Assembly: GCA_023473205.1 (NCBI GenBank)
Contig: JAMCYY010000075.1
Span: forward strand, 1 to 6,803
DNA: 6,803 nt
Reading direction: 5' to 3'
Source: Patescibacteria group bacterium
GTDB taxonomy: Bacteria > Patescibacteriota > Microgenomatia > UM-FILTER-40-11
The position numbers were made by a program, and so were the translations under genes. The notes under the pieces were generated by a model. The model was not told the origin of the DNA. It did not search any database and saw only the letters and a program-made list of their open reading frames with translations. Below, piece after piece: positions 1 to 6,771 of the stretch (its first letter is position 1; the number at the start of each line of letters is the position of its first letter).

Positions 1-17
1 AGTCAAAGTTATAACTC

Positions 18-227
18 TTGCCTTCAATTATTTACTTGATTTTCAAAAAAGAGCCATTGCGGATTTGGTCGCGATGGGTAATAATTTTCACCTTAATTTT
101 CGGAGTAATAGTAAACATTTTTGTCATTAAAGGCCGTTTTAACTTGCTTTGTGATCATACAAATCAATGCGCCTTGCCTTATAAAGTTGATTTGACTGAG
201 CCTCTTAAAAAAATATGGACAAGATAA
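18..227 (+). CDS. Short single-helix membrane protein, or broken 3' end of an upstream gene
   Basis: I do not recognise this product. The frame encodes 69 residues from a TTG codon. A basic N-terminal stretch (KKEPLR at about 11-16) is followed by one hydrophobic segment (about residues 21-38) and a polar tail of about 30 residues with two cysteines five residues apart (CDHTNQC, 45-51). That layout fits a single-pass membrane protein with the tail outside the cytoplasm. The start is doubtful: the frame has no ATG, the candidate starts are TTG at 18, 36 and 54, no Shine-Dalgarno sequence precedes them, and an in-frame TAA stands at 12-14. The frame could instead be the tail of a larger membrane protein whose upstream part lies in frame 2 (open from base 2), with a frame slip near the six-A run at 45-50. 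Its end overlaps the next gene by 13 bases, which argues that the frame is translated and coupled to that gene. Confidence 0.4.
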   Translation: MPSIIYLIFKKEPLRIWSRWVIIFTLIFGVIVNIFVIKGRFNLLCDHTNQCALPYKVDLTEPLKKIWTR

Positions 228-1450
228 AGACTTCTTTGCTGATTTTTATCTTTGCTTTTATTTTAAGGGGGGTTCCTTTAGGCAGTCCTTTATGGGGGAT
301 AAGCCAGGATGAAATTTCTTTAATCAGAGGTACTACTCAATTGTTTTCCTGTACTAATGAAGGGGATTGCTTTTTACCTGTTTCTCTTTTCTTTTTTAGC
401 TGGCCAAAGATATTTTTGACCAACACCTTACAAATAATTCTTTGGGCAAGAGTTATAACTTTGACTTTAGGAATGGTCACTTTAATCCTTTCTTATCTTT
501 TATTTAAAAAGATTTTAAAAGATTCTTCTCTTGTTTTTTTTGCTTTATTTACTTTAGTCTTTTGTCCACAGTTGGTATTTCTCTCAAAATTTGTTTCGCC
601 GTTGGCTTTAGGGCTTCCTTTACTTTTGTTAAGTATTTATTTAATGGTTAAAGGTCTTCATTATTGGCAATATTTAGTTTTCTCCCAGATCTTTTCCGGG
701 CTAGCCTTATTTTCGAGCGCTTATGCACTGGTCCCTTCTTTGATTCTTTTGTTTTTATCAATTTTTCTTACTTTAGGAAAGAAAAAATTTATTATTTGCT
801 TAAGCGCTTTCTTTATCTTTTTGGTTTGGTTTTTCTTTAATAAATACAGCAGTTTTTTTCTTATCAAAAGGTCACTGGTTTTTTTTAGTGAACCTGGCTT
901 TATTAATGCCATTAATTCTTCAAGAGGAATTTTAAGGGAAGGCGGTCATTTCCTTCTGGGAAAAATCCTTTATAACAAGTTATATTTTTCGATTTTCTGG
1001 TTATCCAATTTGTTTAGGCAATATAGCCTGGCCAATATTTTTTCTTTAATTGAAGATAGCGGTAACTCCACTTTGTTCACGGTAGGGCCAATGTTAATTG
1101 TTTGGTTTCCCTTTTTTGTCTGGGGAGTTTTAGAATCTTTTAAATATTTTTCTTTTAAAAAAGCCGCAATTTTACTTTTGGTTTTATTCTTGGCGGGTAT
1201 TCCCGCTTCTTTACTCTCACCGAGATTCAACCAGGACGCTTTTGTCTTTGCCCTGTTTCCGATGGCGATTTATTTAGGAATAGGCTTGAGTGGCTTTTTT
1301 AAAAAAAGAGGGGCAATTTTTATTTTAATAATGTTATTTACTCTGAACTTTTTGATTACCACTTTTAAAGTTGTCCTGGACTTTAAGCAAAATGTCCGTT
1401 TAAAAAATCAAAAAAACTATCTTTCAGTAATAAAGGGAAATTTTCGATGA
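215..1450 (+). CDS. Compact GT-C-like polytopic membrane protein, divergent GT39 paralogue, possibly catalytically altered
   Basis: This 411-residue protein is very hydrophobic, with about ten likely membrane segments from residue 7 to 385. It lines up along its length with the two GT39-like proteins encoded downstream. Shared marks are the Asp-Glu pair in the first outer loop (D32-E33, QDEISL), a Gly-Asp/Pro element (GDCFLP, 50-55), and an ILYNKL stretch (251-256) matching IFYNKL in the 554-residue paralogue. It lacks other family marks. The WHxHYSRxxFE element is reduced to QLVFLSKFVSP (119-129), keeping only Ser124 and Lys125 in place of Arg. The NHATR-type element near the C-terminus reads NQDAF (339-343). 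The soluble C-terminal domain of about 130-155 residues in the paralogues is missing, and the protein stops about 30 residues after its last helix. The first outer loop is also shortened and carries C46 and C52. ATG at 215 is chosen because the first helix follows at once; no clear ribosome site is seen. Loss of the lipid-donor elements suggests changed chemistry or a non-catalytic partner, but the conserved Asp-Glu keeps activity possible. Confidence 0.75.
   Translation: MDKIKTSLLIFIFAFILRGVPLGSPLWGISQDEISLIRGTTQLFSCTNEGDCFLPVSLFFFSWPKIFLTNTLQIILWARVITLTLGMVTLILSYLLFKKILKDSSLVFFALFTLVFCPQLVFLSKFVSPLALGLPLLLLSIYLMVKGLHYWQYLVFSQIFSGLALFSSAYALVPSLILLFLSIFLTLGKKKFIICLSAFFIFLVWFFFNKYSSFFLIKRSLVFFSEPGFINAINSSRGILREGGHFLLGKILYNKLYFSIFWLSNLFRQYSLANIFSLIEDSGNSTLFTVGPMLIVWFPFFVWGVLESFKYFSFKKAAILLLVLFLAGIPASLLSPRFNQDAFVFALFPMAIYLGIGLSGFFKKRGAIFILIMLFTLNFLITTFKVVLDFKQNVRLKNQKNYLSVIKGNFR
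1432..1438 (+). promoter_or_regulatory. Shine-Dalgarno-like site for the 548-residue glycosyltransferase gene
   Basis: AAAGGGA lies 8 bases before the ATG at 1447, inside the last codons of the upstream gene. It is the only convincing ribosome binding site seen at a gene junction in this window. It supports the ATGA-overlap start and suggests this gene can be initiated independently as well as by coupling. Confidence 0.5.
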
Positions 1451-3093
1451 AAAAAGGGAAACCAAACATAATTTTGTTGTTGATCACTTTTTTATCTTTT
1501 GCCTTGCGTTTTTGGAAATTGGCAAGTTTTCCGGTTTCTCTTAATATTGACGAGGTTGTGATTGGTTATGACTCTTATTCGATTTTAAAAACCGCTAAAG
1601 ACCAGTGGGGAAGTTTTTTGCCTTTAGCTTTTCAATCCATTGGCGATTACAAGGCGCCAGTTCTAATTTATTTAATGGTGCCGGCAATAAAAATCTTTGG
1701 TTTAAATGAATTTGGAATCCGTTTTACCGTGGCCTTTTTCGGATCTTTAACTCCGCTTTTAATTTTTTTCTTGGCGGACTATTTCTTTAAAAGAAAAGAG
1801 ATTGCTCTCATTGCTTCTTTTCTTTTGGCAATTTCCCCTTGGCATATCCATTATTCGCGGGCAACTTTTGAAGCAATTTTGGCTCTATTTTTCTTTCTTT
1901 CTGGGGTGACAATTTTTTGTCGGTCTATTCCCCTAAAAGGGAAATTTTGGTGGCTTTCTGGGATTTTCTTTTGCTTATCTCTTTATACATATCACGCCGA
2001 AAGAATTTTTATTCCATTATTTTTAGTTGTGCTTTTGTTAGTTTATTTTAAAGAAATAAGGAAAAATTTTAAGAATGTTTTAGTCGCCTTAATAATTTCA
2101 TTTATAATTTTATTGCCCTTGGCTTCGATAATGCTTTCCCCTCAAGGACAAACACGGGCCAAGTCAGTTTTTTTCACTAATGACTATGAATTAAGAGTCG
2201 TTAAATTTGGCGAAATTGAAAAAAGGGGAGGGATTAGTTTTTTTGAAAAGATTTTAAATGGTAAACCAGTGGCGACAGTTTCTTTTTTGTTAAAACGCTA
2301 TTTGGAATATTCAGATATTTCATATTTGTTTTTTAAAGGGATGAATTATACTCCGGATAAATTTCCGGCAATTGGTTTGATGTATCTTTTTGAACTGCCT
2401 TTTTTCCTTTTGGGAATTTTTAAATTAACTCAAAAAAGCCTGACTAAAGATAAGATTTTTCTGGCTTTTGGCTGGCTTCTTTTAGGGCCAATTCCCTCGG
2501 CCTTATCCAATAACTCCCAGCATTCACTACGGAGTTTAACTTTGATTCCTATTCCTCAATTTTTATCTGCATTAGGTTTGTTTACCTTTTTTAACTGGTT
2601 TTTAAATCTTAATATTGCCGAAAATTTAAAAAAAATATTTTATTTTTTGTGCTCTCTGCTTTTACTATCTAGCTTTATTTATTATTTCGATTTATATTAT
2701 GTTCAGTTCCCCTATCATTATTCACATTACTTGATGTATGGCCTAAAAGAAGTGGCCCTTTATGCCTGGGAACATCATAATGAATATGAGCAAGTTATTA
2801 TTGATCCTGATTTTGGCCTTGAGGGGAAGAATATTACCGGCATCCCGTTTGCTTATCTATTAGTTTATGGTCGAGAAGATCCAAGAGTGGTGCAAGCCGG
2901 AAAAAGTCCTTATGAATTTGAAAATTTTTCTTACCGCCCGGTCTATTGGCCTGAAGACCAAAAATTAAAAAATTCCCTTTTAGTGGCCAGCTTTTGGCAA
3001 TTATCACCAGAAGAAGTACCGGCGGAACAAATCGTAAAAGTTGTTAAGCTTTATAACGGTAAACCAATGTTTTATCTAGTGAAAACGAAATGA
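1447..3093 (+). CDS. GT39/PMT_2-like membrane glycosyltransferase (ArnT/PMT superfamily, GT-C fold)
   Basis: This is a probable polyprenyl-phosphate-sugar-dependent glycosyltransferase of the cytoplasmic membrane, acting on the outer face. Visible in its 548 residues are a first helix at about 8-24, then a long outer loop with the Asp-Glu pair D35-E36 (NIDEVVIGYDSY), where the family holds its catalytic Asp. Next come GDYKAP (66-71) and IFGLNEFGIR (83-92), then the hallmark WHIHYSRATFE (132-142), YTYHAER (180-186) and a late outer-loop element NNSQHSLR (355-362). About ten further helices run to about residue 413. A soluble C-terminal domain (about 415-548) follows, presumably outside the membrane. 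The GDPNPRHN element of the 554-residue paralogue is replaced by GMNYTPDK (298-305), so donor or acceptor handling may differ. The start overlaps the previous stop as ATGA and is backed by AAAGGGA at 1432-1438; its own stop overlaps the next start the same way. The sugar and acceptor cannot be read from the sequence. Family assignment is firm; substrate is unknown. Confidence 0.88.
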   Translation: MKKGKPNIILLLITFLSFALRFWKLASFPVSLNIDEVVIGYDSYSILKTAKDQWGSFLPLAFQSIGDYKAPVLIYLMVPAIKIFGLNEFGIRFTVAFFGSLTPLLIFFLADYFFKRKEIALIASFLLAISPWHIHYSRATFEAILALFFFLSGVTIFCRSIPLKGKFWWLSGIFFCLSLYTYHAERIFIPLFLVVLLLVYFKEIRKNFKNVLVALIISFIILLPLASIMLSPQGQTRAKSVFFTNDYELRVVKFGEIEKRGGISFFEKILNGKPVATVSFLLKRYLEYSDISYLFFKGMNYTPDKFPAIGLMYLFELPFFLLGIFKLTQKSLTKDKIFLAFGWLLLGPIPSALSNNSQHSLRSLTLIPIPQFLSALGLFTFFNWFLNLNIAENLKKIFYFLCSLLLLSSFIYYFDLYYVQFPYHYSHYLMYGLKEVALYAWEHHNEYEQVIIDPDFGLEGKNITGIPFAYLLVYGREDPRVVQAGKSPYEFENFSYRPVYWPEDQKLKNSLLVASFWQLSPEEVPAEQIVKVVKLYNGKPMFYLVKTK

Positions 3094-5099
3094 TTGCAAA
3101 TTTAATTTTTACTTTTGTCCGTTTAATTTTTTTCCTTTTTCTATCGGTGGTTATCTTTTATTTGCCTGGTTTGTTAATCCTTTCTTACCTTAAGACTAAG
3201 TTGCTTCCTTTAGAAACGCTTTTTTTAAGTTTTTGTACCGGATTTATGCTCTTAATTCTTTCGGCTACGGTTTGGGGGCTGCTCGGGATCAGAAGCTTGT
3301 CTTTGTTTTTGATGGTATTTTTGGCCATTGCCTCAGTTTTAAAAAACGGTTTTTCAGAGATTTTTTTTCCTTTTAAGGAATTATTTAAGCAAAAAGTTCT
3401 TTTAGGCCTGATTCTTTTAGGGATTTTGATCCAAGGATTTATTAACTTTCCCAGCGGCTTTAGATATGGAGAAAGTATTTATTTCTGGAGTTCCCAAGGC
3501 CATGATGGACTGTGGCATGTCGCCTTAATGGAGGAAATTAAAAATCACTTTCCTCCTCAAAATCCTTTATATGCCGGATACAAGCTTACCAATTACCATT
3601 ACGCCAGTGATATCTTAATGGGTGAGTTTTACCGTTTTTTCCCAAAGTTTTCTTCATTAGACCTTTATTTTCGTTTTTTCCCGGTGATTTTTTCTTTGTT
3701 AATCGGCCTTGGAGCGTTTGCTTTTACTTTTCGGCGTTGGGGAGAAAAAGCAGGTTATTGGGCAGTTTTTTTTACCTATTGTTGCGGCAGCTTTGGTTAT
3801 ATCGTTTCTTTATTACGCGGAGGTTTTCTTTTCACCGGTGAAACAACTTTTTGGGCTTCCCAAGGCAATACTATTCTTGGTAATCCTCCTCATACTGTGG
3901 GCATTATTCTGCTTACTGCCGTGGCAACAACTTTGGCTATTTGGCAGAAAATTAAAGATTCCCGTCTGCTGCTGCTCCTTTCTTTTTTGGGCTTGGGTTT
4001 AGCGACAGTTAAGGTTTCTTCCGGTCTGATCATGGTTCTGGGAATTGGTATGGCTGGCCTTTACTTTTTTCTTTTTGAGAAAAAAATAAGTTTACTTTTG
4101 GCCGGGATTTTTTTGGGCATTTCCAATTTTATTTTACTGAAAATTATCAGCCCAGGGGCTGAGTCGTTTTTAATTTGGCAGCCTTTGTGGTTTCCCCGGA
4201 CAATGATGGTTGCCAAGTTGGGAGATATTGATTGGGAACTTAGGCGTCAGCATTATATTTGGAAAAACACTTGGCACAGCTGGTTAAGGGAAGCTTCTTT
4301 GGAAATGGAGGCAATCTTAATCTTTATTGTCGGCAATGCCGGAATAAGAATTGTTGGTTTAGGGGCGGCGGTTAAAAAGTTTAAAACGATTGATAGTCTT
4401 CAGGTATTTCTTTGGACAGTTTTGGCGGTTTCCATTGGAGTGGTTTTATTCTTCATCCAAAAGGGGATTGTTTTTAATTTAATCCAGTTTATTCAAATTT
4501 TTCTCCACTTTTTAGGAATTCTGGCCGGGGTGAGTGTGGCTTATTTATTATCGCGGATAAAGTCAAGGGCCGGGCGTTTTTTCTTGGGGCTTTTGTTTGT
4601 TTTTTTGGCTATTCCTACGGCCTTGGGTAATTTATTTGATTTTTATTATCCAGGGAAAGGTGGTCCTTTAGCAAAAGTGACACCAGCAGAAATTTCTGCT
4701 TTAACTTGGTTAAAAAATAATTCTTCTTCTGACGCGGTTATATTGACGAAACCTTTTATTGGTAATGGCCAATATCGTTATCCTCACCAGCCTTGGCCTA
4801 TTTCCGCCTGGTATAGTACCCCCTATGTTTATGTTTTTTCCAACCGTGATACTTTTTTAAGCGGGGAAGAACAATTAATGATTACCGGCTATCAAACAAA
4901 GGAAGATTTAGAGGCCATGAAAAAATTTTTTAAAGTTGAGGACTTAAAGTATAATAAAGCGTTTCTGCAAAGCAAAAAAATTGATTTCGTTTATGTCCGC
5001 CGAGACGAGCTTGAAGGAAAAAGTTTAGAGGGAATTTCCTTTTTGAAACCGGTTTTTGCCAATGAAGAGTCAATAATTTACAAAGTAGAGAATAACTAA
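3090..5099 (+). CDS. Large polytopic membrane protein with GT-C-like layout, family not recognised
   Basis: The 669-residue product has about 13-14 likely membrane helices (residues 4 to about 515) and a soluble C-terminal domain (about 519-669). It does not carry the DE, WHxHYSR or NHATR marks of its neighbours. Instead it has a compact set of polar motifs in predicted loops: GHDGLWH (137-143) followed by E148-E149, PPQNPLYAG (155-163), NYHY (168-171) and NPPHTVG (265-271). A charged loop of about 45 residues (359-403) is rich in Trp, Arg and His. An Asp in the first large loop, aromatic and His clusters between helices, and a tail beginning TPAEISALTWLKNNSSS (531-547) resemble the organisation of GT-C glycosyltransferases such as STT3 and PMT. 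I therefore infer a glycosyltransferase-like enzyme, or a transporter or ligase for a lipid-linked glycan. The tail contains SNRDTFLSGEEQ (584-595), suggesting a folded domain. ATG at 3090 overlaps the upstream stop (ATGA) and the first helix starts at once. The ribosome site is weak, so translation probably depends on coupling. The catalytic function is unproven. Confidence 0.8.
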   Translation: MIANLIFTFVRLIFFLFLSVVIFYLPGLLILSYLKTKLLPLETLFLSFCTGFMLLILSATVWGLLGIRSLSLFLMVFLAIASVLKNGFSEIFFPFKELFKQKVLLGLILLGILIQGFINFPSGFRYGESIYFWSSQGHDGLWHVALMEEIKNHFPPQNPLYAGYKLTNYHYASDILMGEFYRFFPKFSSLDLYFRFFPVIFSLLIGLGAFAFTFRRWGEKAGYWAVFFTYCCGSFGYIVSLLRGGFLFTGETTFWASQGNTILGNPPHTVGIILLTAVATTLAIWQKIKDSRLLLLLSFLGLGLATVKVSSGLIMVLGIGMAGLYFFLFEKKISLLLAGIFLGISNFILLKIISPGAESFLIWQPLWFPRTMMVAKLGDIDWELRRQHYIWKNTWHSWLREASLEMEAILIFIVGNAGIRIVGLGAAVKKFKTIDSLQVFLWTVLAVSIGVVLFFIQKGIVFNLIQFIQIFLHFLGILAGVSVAYLLSRIKSRAGRFFLGLLFVFLAIPTALGNLFDFYYPGKGGPLAKVTPAEISALTWLKNNSSSDAVILTKPFIGNGQYRYPHQPWPISAWYSTPYVYVFSNRDTFLSGEEQLMITGYQTKEDLEAMKKFFKVEDLKYNKAFLQSKKIDFVYVRRDELEGKSLEGISFLKPVFANEESIIYKVENN

Positions 5100-5106
5100 G
5101 TTAAAG

Positions 5107-6771
5107 ATGTTTAAGATTTTCAAAACAAGGAATTTCTGGCTTATTCTAATTCTTGTTTTAGCCACTTTTTTAAGACTCATTGCCCTAAATAAATTTCCGC
5201 CTGAGCTTTTTGGCGATGAACTTGACGTTGGTTACCAGGCTTACAGTTTATGGAAGACAGGGGCCGATTATATGGGGCAGAAATTTCCTTGGTATCTCCA
5301 TTCTTTGTCTGAATGGCGGGCACCTTTACTGATGTACTTTACTGCTCCTTTTGTGGCAATTTTTGGCTTAAATGAATGGGGGGTGAGGCTGCCGGTAGCA
5401 ATTTTAGGTATCTTAAATGTTTTTCTGGTTTACTTGTTAGGAAAAGAAGTAAGTGGTAAAAGAGAAATTGGCCTTTGGGCGGCTTTTGTTTTGGCAATTA
5501 TGCCCTGGCATCTTCATTATTCAAGGGCAGCCTTTGAGTCAACTTTGCTTTTGGCTTTAATTTTAGCCGGGGTTTGGTTATTTATTAAAGAGAAATATCT
5601 TTATGGAGCAATATGTTTTGCCCTTTCTTTTTATACTTACAATACGGCAAACATTTTTATTCCGATCATTATTTTAACCTTAATAGTTACTTATCGGGCT
5701 CGGTTTACCAAAATTCATTTAAAGACTTTTTTACCCGTGTTACTCTTTTTTTTCTTATCTTTGCCCATCTTAATTTCTATCTTTAAAGGCGAAGGGGCGA
5801 CTCGGTTTAAATCAATTGGGATTTTCAATGATCCGAAAATGGTGGACAAAATTGTTTTTAAAAGGAATACGGGTCTTTCTCCCTCCTTGGAAAGAATTTT
5901 TTATAACAAGTTGTTTTCCTTGACAGGTGAGTTTAGTAAAAATTATTTAATTAGTTTTTCACCTCAGTTTTTATTTATTTCCGGGGATCCCAACCCTCGG
6001 CATAATGTTCCGGAAAATGGGGAAGTATATTTACTTTTGGCGCCTTTTTTCTTGGCCGGAATTTTCTTTTTGCTGAAAACAAATCTAAAAAATAAAGGTT
6101 TAATTTTTGTTTGGCTTTTGGCGGCGCCAATTTCTTCAGCTTTGACTGTTGACGGAGGTAATCATGCTACGCGGCTTTTTTTAATGACCCCGGCGTTAGC
6201 TCTAATTACCGGGGAGGGTATTGATTTTTTAATTGGAATAAAAAAGAAATTAATCATTGCTTTGGTCTTCGTCTTGGGTATTTCTTTAGTTTTTTGGCTG
6301 CATGAATACTTTGTTCATTATGCAAAAGAACAGTTAGTTTATTGGGATTATGGCTATAAAGAGGCCCTCACCTGGCTTAATGGCCACGAAAAAGAATACC
6401 AGAAAGTAATTTTAAATAACCGCCACAACCCCATGCTTTTGCGTTATCTTTTTTGGACCCAAAAAGATCCTTTCTGGTTAAGAAAAAATTATCAGAATGA
6501 TTTTAATCAAAACAATTTACTGCCTGGTTTTTCCGGATTCAAAGTAGAAAATCTCTTTTTAGGCGGAATTGATGAAAAAGATAAACAAGCCTGGCTGTCT
6601 AAAAATTTGGATAATCAAACAATTTATTTGGCTTTTCAGAAAGATGAAATTCCTGGAGATTGGAACTGGCAGGAAAGCCCGCCAGCCGGAATAAAAGTTT
6701 TAAAATTAGTGAAAAATCCTTTTTCTCAGGAGCCATTAATTTATCTTTTGACTAAAGATCCGGCAAAATGA
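5107..6771 (+). CDS. GT39/PMT_2-like membrane glycosyltransferase (ArnT/PMT superfamily), most canonical copy
   Basis: This is the best-preserved family member here, 554 residues long. In order: a first helix (about 10-27), an outer loop with D37-E38 (FGDELDVGYQAY), EWRAP (69-73), IFGLNEWGVR (85-94), WHLHYSRAAFE (134-144), FYTYNTANIF (175-184), GDPNPRHN (293-300), a helix after EVYL, and GGNHATR (350-356). The last helix ends near residue 398 and a soluble domain (about 400-554) follows. By family knowledge the Asp of the first loop is the likely catalytic base, and the His/Arg elements would contact the phosphate-linked lipid donor. The protein would move a sugar from polyprenyl phosphate to an acceptor outside the cytoplasmic membrane. 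The gene starts 7 bases after the previous stop, the only non-overlapping junction here, with just a weak TAAG/AAAG stretch before ATG. Its stop overlaps the next start as ATGA. Similarity to the 548-residue protein is co-linear throughout the membrane part, showing duplication, while the C-terminal domains have diverged strongly. Sugar and acceptor are unknown. Confidence 0.9.
   Translation: MFKIFKTRNFWLILILVLATFLRLIALNKFPPELFGDELDVGYQAYSLWKTGADYMGQKFPWYLHSLSEWRAPLLMYFTAPFVAIFGLNEWGVRLPVAILGILNVFLVYLLGKEVSGKREIGLWAAFVLAIMPWHLHYSRAAFESTLLLALILAGVWLFIKEKYLYGAICFALSFYTYNTANIFIPIIILTLIVTYRARFTKIHLKTFLPVLLFFFLSLPILISIFKGEGATRFKSIGIFNDPKMVDKIVFKRNTGLSPSLERIFYNKLFSLTGEFSKNYLISFSPQFLFISGDPNPRHNVPENGEVYLLLAPFFLAGIFFLLKTNLKNKGLIFVWLLAAPISSALTVDGGNHATRLFLMTPALALITGEGIDFLIGIKKKLIIALVFVLGISLVFWLHEYFVHYAKEQLVYWDYGYKEALTWLNGHEKEYQKVILNNRHNPMLLRYLFWTQKDPFWLRKNYQNDFNQNNLLPGFSGFKVENLFLGGIDEKDKQAWLSKNLDNQTIYLAFQKDEIPGDWNWQESPPAGIKVLKLVKNPFSQEPLIYLLTKDPAK

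Noticed and set aside
879..886. Runs of eight T (also near 3361-3368) as possible slippage sites
   Set aside because: The frames continue unbroken on both sides with family-consistent protein, so there is no sign of a frameshift. Such runs are expected in AT-rich Phe-coding DNA.
721..912. Reverse-strand frame of 63 codons inside the 411-residue gene
   Set aside because: It is Lys-rich simply because it is antisense to Phe/Leu-rich membrane codons. It has no ribosome site and no own context.
970..1230. Reverse-strand frame of 86 codons inside the 411-residue gene
   Set aside because: Same antisense artefact of T-rich membrane-protein coding. The sense frame has clear homology to its neighbours.
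1448..1450. TGA as a possible glycine codon (code 25, as in Gracilibacteria/SR1)
   Set aside because: TGA never occurs inside the long frames. It ends three of the four large genes in an overlap with the next ATG, and reading through would add only short tails at least at 1448 and 3091.
3709..4002. Alternative + strand frame of 97 codons inside the 669-residue gene
   Set aside because: It is wholly nested in another frame of a gene whose motifs (PPHTVG and others) run through the same bases. Its hydrophobicity reflects the T-rich base composition.
5091..5106. Possible terminator or promoter in the only intergenic gap
   Set aside because: The gap is 7 bases, with no inverted repeat followed by a T tract and no room for a promoter distinct from coding sequence.
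6343..6357. WDYGY in the 554-residue protein, resembling the WWDYG motif of oligosaccharyltransferase STT3
   Set aside because: It lacks the first Trp. The aligned paralogue has YLMYGL at this place, and the rest of the protein follows GT39 rather than STT3 order, so the similarity is most likely chance.
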